NCBI RefSeq assembly: GCF_041904905.1
Contig: NZ_JAYRMI010000006.1
Coordinates: 33,715 to 97,714, forward strand
Origin: Zoogloea sp041904905
GTDB lineage: Bacteria > Pseudomonadota > Gammaproteobacteria > Burkholderiales > Rhodocyclaceae
Reading direction: 5' to 3'
Length of the DNA: 64,000 nucleotides
The notes under the pieces are model-generated. The model was not told the DNA's origin, did no database searches, and was given only the letters and a program-made list of their open reading frames with translations. The translations under genes were made by a program, and so were the position numbers. Shown piece after piece: positions 9,806 through 20,141 of the stretch; the stretch's first letter is position 1; each line of letters opens with the position of its first letter.

Positions 9806-10285
9806 ATGCCGGGCATCCACGACTTCGAAGCCCGGAGCCTGGAGGGCGGGCTGATCCGCTTCTCGGATTTCGCGGGCAAGGTGCTGCTGGTGGTGAACAC
9901 GGCCAGCCGCTGCGGTTTCACGCCCCAGTATCGGGGCCTGCAGGCCTTGCACCGGCAGTTTGCGGGGCGGGGGCTGGTGGTGGTGGGTTTCCCGTGCAAC
10001 CAGTTCGGCGGCCAGGAGCCGGGCGGCGCAGACGAGATCGCCGCGTTCTGTGAGCGCAGCTATGGTGTGGATTTTCCGATGGCCGGCAAGGTGGAGGTGA
10101 ACGGACCGGATGCCCATCCGGTCTTCGCCTATCTCACCGAAGCGCTGCCGGGCGTGCTGGGCAGCCGTGCCGTGAAGTGGAACTTCACCAAGTTCCTGGT
10201 GGATCGGGCGGGCCGGCCGATCCGGCGCTACGCCCCGACGACCCCACCCGAAACCCTGGCGGCAGACATCGAGGCGCTGCTGTAG
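9806..10285 (+). CDS. glutathione/thioredoxin peroxidase (GPx family, BtuE-like)
   Basis: A thiol peroxidase that reduces hydrogen peroxide or lipid hydroperoxides. 159 residues with a thioredoxin fold and no signal peptide, so cytoplasmic. The catalytic triad is visible: peroxidatic Cys36 (NTASRCGFTPQY), Gln70 (FPCNQFGGQE) and Trp125 (VKWNFTKFLV). Cys82 could be the resolving cysteine, favouring thioredoxin as reductant. It trails the isc operon closely, which would make biological sense since peroxide damages clusters, but a shared transcript is unproven. It converges on the receiver gene with 9 bases between them. Confidence 0.93.
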   Translation: MPGIHDFEARSLEGGLIRFSDFAGKVLLVVNTASRCGFTPQYRGLQALHRQFAGRGLVVVGFPCNQFGGQEPGGADEIAAFCERSYGVDFPMAGKVEVNGPDAHPVFAYLTEALPGVLGSRAVKWNFTKFLVDRAGRPIRRYAPTTPPETLAADIEALL

Positions 10286-10294
10286 GGGCCGGGT

Positions 10295-10744
10295 TCAGCG
10301 CGCGGTCGGGTCCGACGGCTCGTTGAGAGACAGCCAGTACAGCCCCAACTGGCCGACGGCCTGCAGGAAGCGTTCGAAATCCACCGGCTTGCGGATGTAG
10401 CTGTTGGCACCCAGCCGATAGGCTTCAAAAATGTCCTGATGCTCTTTGGAGGTGGTGAGCACCACCACCGGAAGGAGCGCGGTGCGTTCGTCGGCACGGA
10501 TGCGCCGGAGCACCTCAAGCCCGTCGATGCGCGGCAGTTTGAGATCCAGAAGCACGAACGCAGGCATCACGAGGCTGTCGCGGGTGCTGTACTGACCGGT
10601 GCAGAACAGGTAGTCCAGCGCCTCGACACCGTCTCTCGCCACGACGACCTGATTGGCGATCTTGTTCTTGGTGAAAGCGCGGAGCGTGAGTGCCTCGTCG
10701 TCGGGATTGTCCTCAACGAGGAGGATGGGGCGGTCGGTCGCCAT
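10295..10744 (-). CDS. stand-alone response regulator receiver protein (Rcp1-like)
   Basis: A single CheY-like receiver domain of 149 residues with no output domain. Acidic pocket Glu11/Asp12, phosphoacceptor Asp67 (LLDLKLPRIDG), Thr97 and Lys119 (YIRKPVDF) are all present, so it should accept phosphate. The LLDLxLPR form and the insertion around residues 48-58 (FCTGQYSTRDS) are typical of Rcp1-type regulators that pair with phytochrome-like or PAS hybrid kinases. No kinase gene is nearby. RBS AAGGAG precedes the ATG. Partner and output are unknown. Confidence 0.9.
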   Translation of the reverse strand: MATDRPILLVEDNPDDEALTLRAFTKNKIANQVVVARDGVEALDYLFCTGQYSTRDSLVMPAFVLLDLKLPRIDGLEVLRRIRADERTALLPVVVLTTSKEHQDIFEAYRLGANSYIRKPVDFERFLQAVGQLGLYWLSLNEPSDPTAR

Positions 10745-10878
10745 AGCTACTCCTTGACCTTATTATCGTTTTGCCTGGTTTTGTTGTGCGGAGGGCAGAC
10801 ACCTTCCCCTCTCAGGCAAGATCATAAGTACGGTACGTAGGCGACCGGGTTGACCTAGTTCTCAAAAATCGCTGGGTT

Positions 10879-11817
10879 TTACAACAATTGACCGGCTTCG
10901 ACGACAAATACCTTATCGTCGCCGCTCGGAGCCGATAGCCAGGTGGCGGAAAGGGCCGGGAAGGCCGCCTCGACGAGGGCGCGGTTGTGCCCGACCTCGA
11001 TCGCCAGCACGCCCTCGGGGGTGAGGAAGCGCGGGGCGTCGGCCAGCAGCTTGCGCACCAGATCGAGGCCGTCCTCGCCGGAGCCGAGGGCGATGCCGGG
11101 CTCGTGGAGGTATTCGGCCGGCAGCGATTCCATCGATGCGCGGGTGACGTAGGGCGGGTTGCTGAGGATGAAGTCGAAGCGCTGCTCGGGCACCGCGGCA
11201 AAGCCGTCGGACTTGACCAGCGCGATGCGGTCTTCAAGGCCGTAGGCGGCGATGTTGGCGGCGGCCACATCGAGCGCGTCCTGGGAGATGTCGACCGCGG
11301 TGATGTGGGCGTTGGGGAAGGCGTGGGCCATCAGGATGGCGAGGCAGCCCGAGCCGGTGCACATGTCCATGGCCGCGGTGACTTCTTCCGGGTTCTGGAC
11401 CCACGGCGCGAAGCCGTCTTCCAGTAGTTCGGCAAAATACGAGCGGGGCACGATGACCCGTGGGTCCACCTCGAAGCGGAAATCCCCCAGCCAGGCCTCG
11501 CCGGTGATGTAGGCGGCGGGGAGCTTGTCCACCGCGCGCTTCTCGATGACTTCGAAGATGGCTTCCCGCTCGTCGCCCGGGATGCAGGCGTCGAGGAAGG
11601 GTTCGAGGCGATCGAGCGGCAGGGCGAGGGTGTGGAGGATGAGGTAGACGGCTTCGTCGTAGGCGTCGGGCAGGCCGTGGCCGAAGTAGCAGCCGGCCCG
11701 GTTGAAGCGGGTGACGGCATAGCGCAGCCAGTCGCGGACGGTGACGAGTTCGGCCAGGGGGCCGTGTTCGTGGGCGTGCTCGTCGTCGTCGAGCGGGTCG
11801 TCGTGGTGGTCGTTCAT
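10879..11817 (-). CDS. prmB: ribosomal protein L3 N5-glutamine methyltransferase PrmB
   Basis: PrmB methylates a glutamine of ribosomal protein L3 using S-adenosylmethionine. The start MNDHHDDPLDDDEH gives 312 residues with an unusual His/Asp-rich N terminus (about 1-20). The catalytic domain carries the SAM motif DMCTGSGCLAIL and the glutamine-binding NPPY motif (SNPPYVTRAS). The C-terminal EVGHNRALVE region is also PrmB-typical. Its ATG overlaps the dapE stop (ATGA), making it the last gene of the dap cluster. Confidence 0.93.
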   Translation of the reverse strand: MNDHHDDPLDDDEHAHEHGPLAELVTVRDWLRYAVTRFNRAGCYFGHGLPDAYDEAVYLILHTLALPLDRLEPFLDACIPGDEREAIFEVIEKRAVDKLPAAYITGEAWLGDFRFEVDPRVIVPRSYFAELLEDGFAPWVQNPEEVTAAMDMCTGSGCLAILMAHAFPNAHITAVDISQDALDVAAANIAAYGLEDRIALVKSDGFAAVPEQRFDFILSNPPYVTRASMESLPAEYLHEPGIALGSGEDGLDLVRKLLADAPRFLTPEGVLAIEVGHNRALVEAAFPALSATWLSAPSGDDKVFVVEAGQLL

Positions 11818-12956
11818 GCCTTGTCCGATGGGGTGAGCAGGTTTTCGAGGGTGCGGCGGTAGATGTCCGACAGGGGCTGGATGGCGTCCAGCGCGATGCA
11901 CTCGTTGAGCTTGTGGATGGTGGCGTTCACCGGGCCGAATTCGACCACCTGGGGGCAGATGTCGGCGATGAAGCGGCCGTCGGAGGTGCCGCCGGTGGTG
12001 GAGAGTTCGGGGCTGATCGCGAGGGTGTCGCGGATGGCGGTCTCCATCGCGCCGACGAGGCTGCCGCGGGGGGTGAGGAAGGGCTTGCCGCCGAGGGTCC
12101 AGGCGAGGTCGTAGTCGAACCCGTGGCGGTCGAGCACGGCGTGTACGCGGGCCTTGAGCTGGTCGGCGGTGTGCACGGTGGCGAAGCGGAAGTTGAACTG
12201 GACCTCCAGCGTGCCCGGGATGACGTTGGTGGCGCCGGTGCCGGCCTTGATGTTGGACATCTGCCAGGAGGTGGGCGGGAAGTATTCGTTGCCTTCGTCC
12301 CATTTTTCGGCGGCGAGTTCGGCCAGGGCCGGGGCGGCGAGGTGGATGGGGTTCTTGGCCAGGTGCGGGTAGGCGATGTGGCCCTGCACGCCTTTGACGG
12401 TGAGCTTGCCCGACAGGCTGCCGCGGCGGCCGTTCTTGATCGTGTCGCCGAGGGTGTTGGTGGAGGTGGGCTCGCCGACGATGCAGAAGTCGAGGGCTTC
12501 GCCCCGGGCGCGCAGGGTTTCGACGACCAGCGTGGTGCCGTGGGTGGCGTCGCCTTCTTCGTCGGAGGTGAGGAGCAGGGCGATGGAGCCGGCGTGATCG
12601 GGGTGGGCGGCGACGAAGGCTTCGATGGCGGTGACGAAGGCGGCGAGCGACGTCTTCATGTCGGCGGCGCCGCGGCCGAACAGCATGCCGTCACGCTCGG
12701 TGGGCTCGAAGGGGTGGGAGGTCCAGGCGTCCAGCGGGCCGGTGGGCACCACGTCGGTGTGGCCGGCGAACACCGCCAGCGGGCGCGCGGTGCCGCGTCG
12801 TGCCCACAGGTTGCTGACGCCGCCGCCGTCGATGCGTTCGCAGACGAAGCCGAGGGGCGCCAGACGGCTGGCGATGAGGTCGAGGCAGCCGGCGTCTTCG
12901 GGGGTGACCGACGGGCGCGCGATGAGGCTGCGGGTGAGTTCGAGGGTGGGGTTCAT
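11814..12956 (-). CDS. dapE: succinyl-diaminopimelate desuccinylase
   Basis: DapE is a di-zinc M20-family enzyme that removes succinate from N-succinyl-LL-diaminopimelate in lysine and peptidoglycan precursor synthesis. The start MNPTLELTRS gives 380 residues. Metal and catalytic residues are visible: His66 and Asp68 (FAGHTDVVP), Asp99 (GRGAADMK), catalytic Glu133 and ligand Glu134 (SDEEGDATHG), and a C-terminal His in TIHKLNECI. It lies downstream of pilU and overlaps prmB. Confidence 0.97.
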   Translation of the reverse strand: MNPTLELTRSLIARPSVTPEDAGCLDLIASRLAPLGFVCERIDGGGVSNLWARRGTARPLAVFAGHTDVVPTGPLDAWTSHPFEPTERDGMLFGRGAADMKTSLAAFVTAIEAFVAAHPDHAGSIALLLTSDEEGDATHGTTLVVETLRARGEALDFCIVGEPTSTNTLGDTIKNGRRGSLSGKLTVKGVQGHIAYPHLAKNPIHLAAPALAELAAEKWDEGNEYFPPTSWQMSNIKAGTGATNVIPGTLEVQFNFRFATVHTADQLKARVHAVLDRHGFDYDLAWTLGGKPFLTPRGSLVGAMETAIRDTLAISPELSTTGGTSDGRFIADICPQVVEFGPVNATIHKLNECIALDAIQPLSDIYRRTLENLLTPSDKA

Positions 12957-13045
12957 GACGTGTATTGTTTTTGGTTGAGGCAGGCGATGGGCCCGCCGCC
13001 GCCCCGGGGCGGGGCGCCGATGCGGCGGGCCGGCCGGGGCGACGC

Positions 13046-14215
13046 TCAGTCGTCGTCGAGTTCGAGGGTGAACTCGCGGAAGGACGAGCCGTCCGGCTGG
13101 GTGCTTTCGAAGTCGATGGCCGAGGCGTTGCGGCTGGCCTCGTTGTTGGTGTTGCCGAATTGGGCGTTGTTGATGAGCCAGGACAGGTTGGTGGGCGAAT
13201 CGGAGTTGGTGAGTGCCTCTTCGAGGGTGATGACCTTCTCCTTGTAGAGCCGGAACAGATCCTGCTCGAAGGTGCGGGAGCCCTGGGCCAGGCTCTGCTC
13301 CATCGCTTCGCGGATCGCGGAGATCTCGCTGCGCTCGATGAGTTCGGACACCTGGCGGGAGTTGAGGAGGATCTCGACCGCCGGAATGCGACCGCCGTCG
13401 GGCTTCTTGACTAGGCGCTGGGAGGCGATGCACTTGAGCGTGGCGGCGAGGTCGAGGGCGAGCAGGGCCCGGCCGTCCATCGGGAAGAAGCTGAAGATGC
13501 GGTTGAGCGCGTGGTAGGCGTTGTTGGCGTGCAGGGTGGCGAGGCACAGGTGGCCGGTCTGGGAGTAGGACAAGGCGGCCTGCATGGTCTCGCGGTCGCG
13601 GATCTCGCCGATCAGGATGCAGTCGGGCGCCTGACGCATGGCGTTCTTGAGGGCCTGGTGCCAGTCGGCGGTGTCCTGACCGATCTCACGCTGGTTCACG
13701 ATCGACATCTTGTGCTTGAACAGATATTCGATCGGGTCTTCGATGGTGAGGATGTGGCCGGAACGGTTCTCGTTCCGGTGGTCGATCATCGAGGCGATGG
13801 TGGTGGACTTGCCCGAGCCGGTGGCGCCGACCACCAGGATCAGGCCGCGCTTCTCCATGATGACCTCGCTGAGCACCGGCGGCAGGCCGAGGCTCTCGAG
13901 GCGCGGTATGTCGCCCGAGATGTAGCGGACGACGATGGCGACGCTGTTGCGCTGCCAGAAGATGTTGACGCGGAAGTTGCCCAGATCGCGCCGGCCGAAG
14001 GAGAGGTTCATCTCCCGGGTGCGCTCGAAGCGCTCGACCTGCTCGGGCGACATCATCTCGTAGGCCATGCGCTGGACCATCGTGGGGTCCATGGCCTGCT
14101 GGTTGATGGGCAGGGTGTTGCCGTCGATCTTGATGTGGATCGGGGTGCCGACGGTTATGAAGATGTCCGAGGCCTTCTTCTCGGCCATCAGGGAGAAAAG
14201 CTTGTCGATGATCAT
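13046..14215 (-). CDS. pilU: type IV pilus retraction ATPase PilU
   Basis: PilU is a hexameric secretion-superfamily ATPase at the base of type IV pili that works with PilT in pilus retraction. The 389-residue protein has an N-terminal PAS-like domain (about 1-100), Walker A at 130-138 (GATGSGKST), the Asp box ILTIEDPIEY, Walker B region DCILIGEIRDRETM and the His box TGHLCLATLHANNA. The C-terminal extension ending in acidic residues separates PilU from PilT. It sits alone among dap genes with no pilT or other pil gene in the window. Confidence 0.92.
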   Translation of the reverse strand: MIIDKLFSLMAEKKASDIFITVGTPIHIKIDGNTLPINQQAMDPTMVQRMAYEMMSPEQVERFERTREMNLSFGRRDLGNFRVNIFWQRNSVAIVVRYISGDIPRLESLGLPPVLSEVIMEKRGLILVVGATGSGKSTTIASMIDHRNENRSGHILTIEDPIEYLFKHKMSIVNQREIGQDTADWHQALKNAMRQAPDCILIGEIRDRETMQAALSYSQTGHLCLATLHANNAYHALNRIFSFFPMDGRALLALDLAATLKCIASQRLVKKPDGGRIPAVEILLNSRQVSELIERSEISAIREAMEQSLAQGSRTFEQDLFRLYKEKVITLEEALTNSDSPTNLSWLINNAQFGNTNNEASRNASAIDFESTQPDGSSFREFTLELDDD

Positions 14216-14292
14216 CAGTCAGCTCCGACGGCAACAGGGCAGGGCCGCTTCGGGGTTCCCGGAGGGGTAACCGTGGGCGGCCCGGATCGGGG

Positions 14293-15155
<863 letters not shown>

Positions 15156-15159
<4 letters not shown>

Positions 15160-16370
15160 GAGCGTTCGGAGAGGTGTTGGGCGAAGGCGACGATGCGACC
15201 CGCCGCTTCGACGCACTCTGCCAGGTCGGCAACCAGCGCGATGCGCACGAAGCCCGCGCCGGGATTGACGCCGTGGGCCTCGCGGGCGAGGAAGCTGCCC
15301 GGCAGAACCGTCACATTATATTCAGCCTGCAGGCGGCGGGCGAACTCGGTATCCGAAACCCCCAGGCGGGAGACCTTGGCCCACAGGTAAAAGCCGGCGT
15401 CGGGCAGGTCTACATCGAGCCAGGGTTTGAGCATGGGGGTGATAACGGCGAACTTCTCCCGGTATTGACGACGGTTTTCGGCCACGTGGGCCTCGTCGTT
15501 CCAGGCGGCGGCGGAGGCCGCCTGCACCGACGGGCTCATGGCGCAGCCGTGGTAGGTGCGGTAGAGCAGGAAGCGCTTGAGGATCTCGGCGTCGCCGGCC
15601 ACGAAGCCGGAGCGCATGCCCGGCACGTTGGAGCGCTTGGAGAGGCTGGAGAACATCACCACGTTGCGGAAATCCGTGCGGCCGAGGCGGTGGGCGGCTT
15701 CGAGGCCGCCGATGGGCAGGTGGGCGTCGTCGAAGTAGATCTCGGAATAGCACTCGTCGGCGGCGATCACGAAGCCGTAGCGGTCGGAGAGTTCGAACAG
15801 CTGCTTCCACTCGTCGAGGGAGAGCACCTTGCCGGTGGGGTTGCCCGGCGAGCACACGAAGACCAGCTGCACGCGCTGCCAGACGGATTCGGGCACGGCG
15901 TCGAAATCGGAGGCGAAGCGGTCGCCCGGCAGGTTGTTGACGAAGTAGGGCTTGGCGCCGGCCAGGTAGGCCGCGCCTTCGTAGATCTGGTAGAACGGGT
16001 TGGGCGAGAGCACCAGGGCGTCCGGCTTGCTGCCGTCGATCACGCACTGGGCGAAGGCGAACAGGGCCTCGCGGGAACCATTGACCGGCAACACCTGGGC
16101 GGCGGCGCTCACCTGCGGCAGGCCGTAGCGGCGCGTGAGCCAGCCGGCGATCGACTGGCGCAGGGCGTCGGAGCCCTGGGTGGTGGGGTAGTTGGCGAGG
16201 CCGCCGAGGTTATCCACCAGCGCCTGCTTGATGAATTCGGGCGTGGCGTGCTGCGGTTCGCCGATGGACAGGCGGATCGCCGAATAGCCGGCGGGCGGCA
16301 CGATGCCTTCGAAGAGGCCACGGAGTTTCTCGAAGGGGTAGGGGTGAAGATCCTGGAGGTGCGGGTTCAC
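15156..16370 (-). CDS. dapC: succinyldiaminopimelate transaminase
   Basis: DapC is a PLP aminotransferase that makes N-succinyl-LL-2,6-diaminopimelate with glutamate as donor. The GTG start at 16370, about 10 bases after AGGAAA, gives 404 residues starting MNPHLQDLHPYPFEKLR; the longer frame upstream adds low-complexity sequence absent from the family. PLP lysine is Lys245 in FSSLSKRSNVPGMRSGF and the SPGNPTG motif lies at 174-180. First gene of the dapC-dapD-pilU-dapE-prmB group, divergent from smc. Confidence 0.93.
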
Positions 16371-16503
16371 GTTCGGGGGATTTCCTGTGTTCGTCCTGGG
16401 GTCGGCCCGGTGCGGATGGCCGGGCGCTGCGGCAAAAACGCCACGGGGCGGCGGTGCAGCACAGGGCAAGACAAAGCCGCTGGCCTGATTTTTAACGAAT
16501 GCT

Positions 16504-16509
16504 ATTATA
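16504..16509 (-). promoter_or_regulatory. candidate -10 element for the dapC operon
   Basis: On the minus strand these bases read TATAAT, a perfect -10 hexamer, about 130 bases upstream of the dapC GTG in the 225-base dapC/smc divergent region. No good -35 hexamer lies 16-18 bases upstream, so the assignment is tentative. The rest of the intergenic region shows no other recognisable element, and I could not assign a promoter to smc. Confidence 0.4.
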
Positions 16510-16595
16510 GCGTCCGCCGTTTATGTGGCAGTGCAGCAAGCGTGCTGTCCGATTGCCGCCAGCCCTGACTCTTCCCGTTCCTTATCCGGATTTCC

Positions 16596-19500
16596 GTGCG
16601 TCTCGCCAAACTCAAGCTCGCTGGTTTCAAGACCTTCGTCGACCCGACGACCGTGCTCACGCCCGGCAACCTGGTGGGCGTGGTGGGGCCGAACGGTTGC
16701 GGCAAGTCGAACATCATCGACGCGGTGCGCTGGGTGCTGGGCGAATCCCGCGCGTCGGCGCTGCGGGGCGGCTCGATGATGGACGTGATCTTCAACGGCT
16801 CCACCACCCGCAAGCCGGTGTCGCGGGCCAGCGTCGAGCTGGTGTTCGACAACGCCGAGGGCCGGGCGGCCGGCCAGTGGAAACCCTACGCCGAGGTGGC
16901 GGTCAAGCGCGTGCTCGACCGCAGCGGCGACTCCACCTATTTCATCAACGGCATGCAGGTGCGCCGCAAGGACGTGATCGACCTGTTCCTGGGCACCGGC
17001 CTTGGGCCGCGGGCCTACGCGATCATCGAGCAGGGCATGATCTCGCGCATCATCGAGGCCAAGCCGGAGGAGGTGCGCGGCTTTCTCGAAGAGGCTGCCG
17101 GCGTCACCAAATACCGCGAGCGGCGCAAGGAGACCGAAGGGCGCCTGACTGACGCCCGCGACAACCTGACCCGCCTGGACGACATCCGCAACGAGCTTGG
17201 TCAGCAGCTTGGCAAGCTGGAGCAGCAGGCGGCAGTGGCCGAGAAGTACCGCCAGCTCAACGCCAGCCTGTCGGAGCGGCAGAACCTGCTGTGGCTCATG
17301 AAGCGCAACGAGGCCCGGGCCGAGCGTGCCCGGCTGGCCGACGAGCTGGCCGATGCTACCCGGCGCATCGAGGCCGATTCCTCGCGTCTGCAGGAGCTTG
17401 AAAGCCAGCTCGAAACCGCCCGCGAGGCCCAGCTTGCCGCCAACGAGGGCGTGCAGCACGCCCAGAGCGCGCTGTTCGCGGTGAGTTCCGAACTGACCCG
17501 GCTCGAAGGCGAGCTGGCTCGCCTGCGCGACAGCCGGCGGATTCTCGAAAGTCGGCTGGCCCAGCTGGAACGCGACGACGCCCAGTGGCGCAGCCAGCTC
17601 GAGAGCCTCGCCGCCGACAGCGAGCGCTGGCAGGGCCTGCTTGACAACGCCGCGATCCGTGCCGAGCAGGCCGAGGCGCGCCACGCCGAGGTGGGCGACC
17701 GCCTGCCCGAGGCCGAGGAGGCCCTCAACGCCGCCGACGCCGCCGCCGCCGCGATCCGCCGCGAGCTTAACCAGGCCGAGCAGCAGATCCGCGTCGAGGA
17801 TGCCCACCGGGTGAGCAGCGAGCGCACGCTCGACACCCTGGCGCAGCGTCGCGCCCGGCTGCAGCAGGAGGAATCCGCCGTCCAGGCGCCCGACCTGCGG
17901 CTGCTCGCCGAGCGCGAGGCGGCGCTGGCGGCTGCCGAGGAGGCCCTGGACCAGCGCCAGTCCGAGATCGCCGACGCCCAGGCCCAGCTGCCCGCGGCCC
18001 AGCAGGCCCTCAAGCAGGCCCTGGACGCCGAACGTCAGGCCCAGCGCCACGCCACCGAGCTGCGGGCGCGCCGCGAGGCGCTGGTGCAGTTGCAGAACAA
18101 GGTGCAGGTGCAGGGCCAGCTGGGCGACTGGATCAAGCGCCACAAGCTGGACGCGCTCAAGCCCCTGTGGCAGTGCATCCGCGTGGAGGCCGGGTGGGAG
18201 CTGGCCGTCGAGGCGGTGCTGCGCGAACGCCTCGCCGCGCTGCCGGCCGAGGATGGCAAGGTGGCGCTGGTGGCGCTGGCCGACAAGGTGCCGGGCGCCT
18301 TCGCGTTTCTGCTTGCCGGTGCGCCGGTGGCGGGCGATGTCGTACCGCCGCCGGAAGGCTGCCGGCCGCTGGCGGAGAAGGTCGGCGCCGATGGCGAGCT
18401 GGCCGCCGTGCTGGAGAGCTGGCTGGCCCGGGTGTTTGTCGCCGACGATCTGGCAGCCTGGATCGACCGGCGCGAGTCGCTCGCTGCCGGGGCGGTGCTG
18501 GTGTCGCGGGACGGTCGCCTGCTGAGCCGTCACGCGCTGATCCACTATGCGCCGGATTCGCGCACCCACGGCGTCATCGAGCGCCAGCGGGAAATCGACC
18601 AGCTGGGCGCCGAGGTGGAGGCTGCCCAGGATGGCGCGGCGATGGCGCGGGAAGCCATGGCCGAGGCCGAGGCGCTGGCCGCCCGGGTGCAGGACGCCTT
18701 GGCCGGGCTGCGACGCGACGCCCAGGCCCTGCAGGCGCGGGTGCACGCCGAGCAGGTGGAGGTGCTCAAGCTCAGCCAGGCCCGACAGCGCTACGAGGAG
18801 CGCTGCGGCCAGATCGAACGGGATCTGGGCGAGATCGCCCACGCCGAACAGGCCGAACGCGACCGCCTGATGCGCGCCGAGACCGAACTGGAGCGCAGCC
18901 GCGAGATGGCCGAGCTGCAGCGCGGCCGGCTCGACGCCGCCGAGGCCGTGCGCCGGGAGCGCGAAAGCAGCCTGCGCGAGACCCGCGCGCTGGAATCCGC
19001 GCTGGCCCGTGAGTTGCAGGAAGCCCGCCACTCCGAGCGCGAATGCGTGAGCAAGCTCGACGACATCGCCCGCAACCGGGCGCTGGCCGGCGAGCAGCTG
19101 GAACGCATCGCCGACGAGCTTACCGAGCGCCGCGAGTCGTTGATGGAGATCGACGAGGTGTCGGTGTCCGCCGCCCTGCAGGAGGCGGTGGCCCTGCGCG
19201 CCACCCGCGAGACCGCGCTTGCCGCCAGCCGCAACACCCTGGAGGCGGTCAACGGTCAGCTGCGCGGGCTGGAGGAAGATCGCCAGCGCACCGAGCACGC
19301 CGCCGCGCCCCAGCGCGAGCGGGTGGCCGATCTGCGGCTGCGGGTCCAGGCGGTCGAGATGGCCGAAGCCCAGCACGCGGCCCGGCTCGAAGAGGCTCAG
19401 GCCGACGAGGCCGCACTCGCCCCGCTGCTGGTGCCGGATCTGAAGGAAGGGGCGCTGCAGCGGGAGGTGGCCCGGCTGGGGCGGGAGATCGCCGAGCTGG

Positions 19501-20120
19501 GTCCGGTCAATCTGGCTGCACTCGACGAGCTGAAAGCCGCCGCGGAGCGGAAAAACTACCTCGACATGCAGACCGAGGATCTGCTAGGCGCGATCGAAAC
19601 CCTCGAAGACGCCATCCGCAGAATCGATCGGGAGACGCGAGAGCAGCTTCAGGAGACGTACAATACTGTTAATCACCATTTCGGGAATCTCTTCCCGATG
19701 CTCTTCGGAGGGGGTGAGGCGCGGCTGGTGCTCACGGGCGACGAGATCCTCGATGCAGGCATTTCCATCGTCGCCCAGCCGCCGGGCAAGAAGAACAGTT
19801 CCATCCAGCTGCTTTCGGGCGGAGAGAAGGCGCTGACCGCGATTGCGCTGGTGTTTTCGATGTTCCAGCTCAACCCGGCGCCGTTCTGCATGCTGGATGA
19901 GGTGGATGCGCCGCTCGACGATTCCAACACCGAGCGTTACTGCCAGATGGTCAAGCGCATGTCGGCCCAGACCCAGTTCGTGTTCATCAGCCACAGCAAG
20001 ATCACGATGGAGATCGCGGAGCAGCTGGTGGGCGTCACGATGCAGGAGCAGGGCGTGTCGCGGGTGGTGGAAGTGGATATTGAAGAAGCACTGCGTCTTG
20101 CGGAAACCGCCGCGGCGTGA
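16596..20120 (+). CDS. smc: chromosome segregation SMC protein
   Basis: SMC is the ATP-driven coiled-coil subunit of condensin that organises and segregates the chromosome. 1174 residues from a GTG start. The N-terminal head has Walker A at 31-39 (GPNGCGKSN). Two long coiled-coil arms (about 170-500 and 665-1000) flank a hinge (about 505-660). The C-terminal head carries the signature LLSGGEKALTAIAL (near 1073) and Walker B CMLDEVDAPLDD (near 1098). Canonical Smc, not MukB. ScpA/ScpB are not in the window. zipA and ligA follow. Confidence 0.97.
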   Translation: MRLAKLKLAGFKTFVDPTTVLTPGNLVGVVGPNGCGKSNIIDAVRWVLGESRASALRGGSMMDVIFNGSTTRKPVSRASVELVFDNAEGRAAGQWKPYAEVAVKRVLDRSGDSTYFINGMQVRRKDVIDLFLGTGLGPRAYAIIEQGMISRIIEAKPEEVRGFLEEAAGVTKYRERRKETEGRLTDARDNLTRLDDIRNELGQQLGKLEQQAAVAEKYRQLNASLSERQNLLWLMKRNEARAERARLADELADATRRIEADSSRLQELESQLETAREAQLAANEGVQHAQSALFAVSSELTRLEGELARLRDSRRILESRLAQLERDDAQWRSQLESLAADSERWQGLLDNAAIRAEQAEARHAEVGDRLPEAEEALNAADAAAAAIRRELNQAEQQIRVEDAHRVSSERTLDTLAQRRARLQQEESAVQAPDLRLLAEREAALAAAEEALDQRQSEIADAQAQLPAAQQALKQALDAERQAQRHATELRARREALVQLQNKVQVQGQLGDWIKRHKLDALKPLWQCIRVEAGWELAVEAVLRERLAALPAEDGKVALVALADKVPGAFAFLLAGAPVAGDVVPPPEGCRPLAEKVGADGELAAVLESWLARVFVADDLAAWIDRRESLAAGAVLVSRDGRLLSRHALIHYAPDSRTHGVIERQREIDQLGAEVEAAQDGAAMAREAMAEAEALAARVQDALAGLRRDAQALQARVHAEQVEVLKLSQARQRYEERCGQIERDLGEIAHAEQAERDRLMRAETELERSREMAELQRGRLDAAEAVRRERESSLRETRALESALARELQEARHSERECVSKLDDIARNRALAGEQLERIADELTERRESLMEIDEVSVSAALQEAVALRATRETALAASRNTLEAVNGQLRGLEEDRQRTEHAAAPQRERVADLRLRVQAVEMAEAQHAARLEEAQADEAALAPLLVPDLKEGALQREVARLGREIAELGPVNLAALDELKAAAERKNYLDMQTEDLLGAIETLEDAIRRIDRETREQLQETYNTVNHHFGNLFPMLFGGGEARLVLTGDEILDAGISIVAQPPGKKNSSIQLLSGGEKALTAIALVFSMFQLNPAPFCMLDEVDAPLDDSNTERYCQMVKRMSAQTQFVFISHSKITMEIAEQLVGVTMQEQGVSRVVEVDIEEALRLAETAAA

Positions 20121-20141
20121 TGCGGGAAACAAAGGATTTCG

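Noticed and set aside
10745..10878. Gap between prmB and the receiver gene as a small RNA or riboswitch
   Set aside because: Apart from the ribosome site of the receiver gene I see no stable conserved-looking structure or motif in these 134 bases.
16521..19376. Long open frame (about 950 codons) on the minus strand opposite smc
   Set aside because: It is antisense to an unmistakable smc coding sequence; long shadow frames are expected in high-GC coding DNA and the translation is low-complexity Leu/Gly/Ala/His sequence with no domain.
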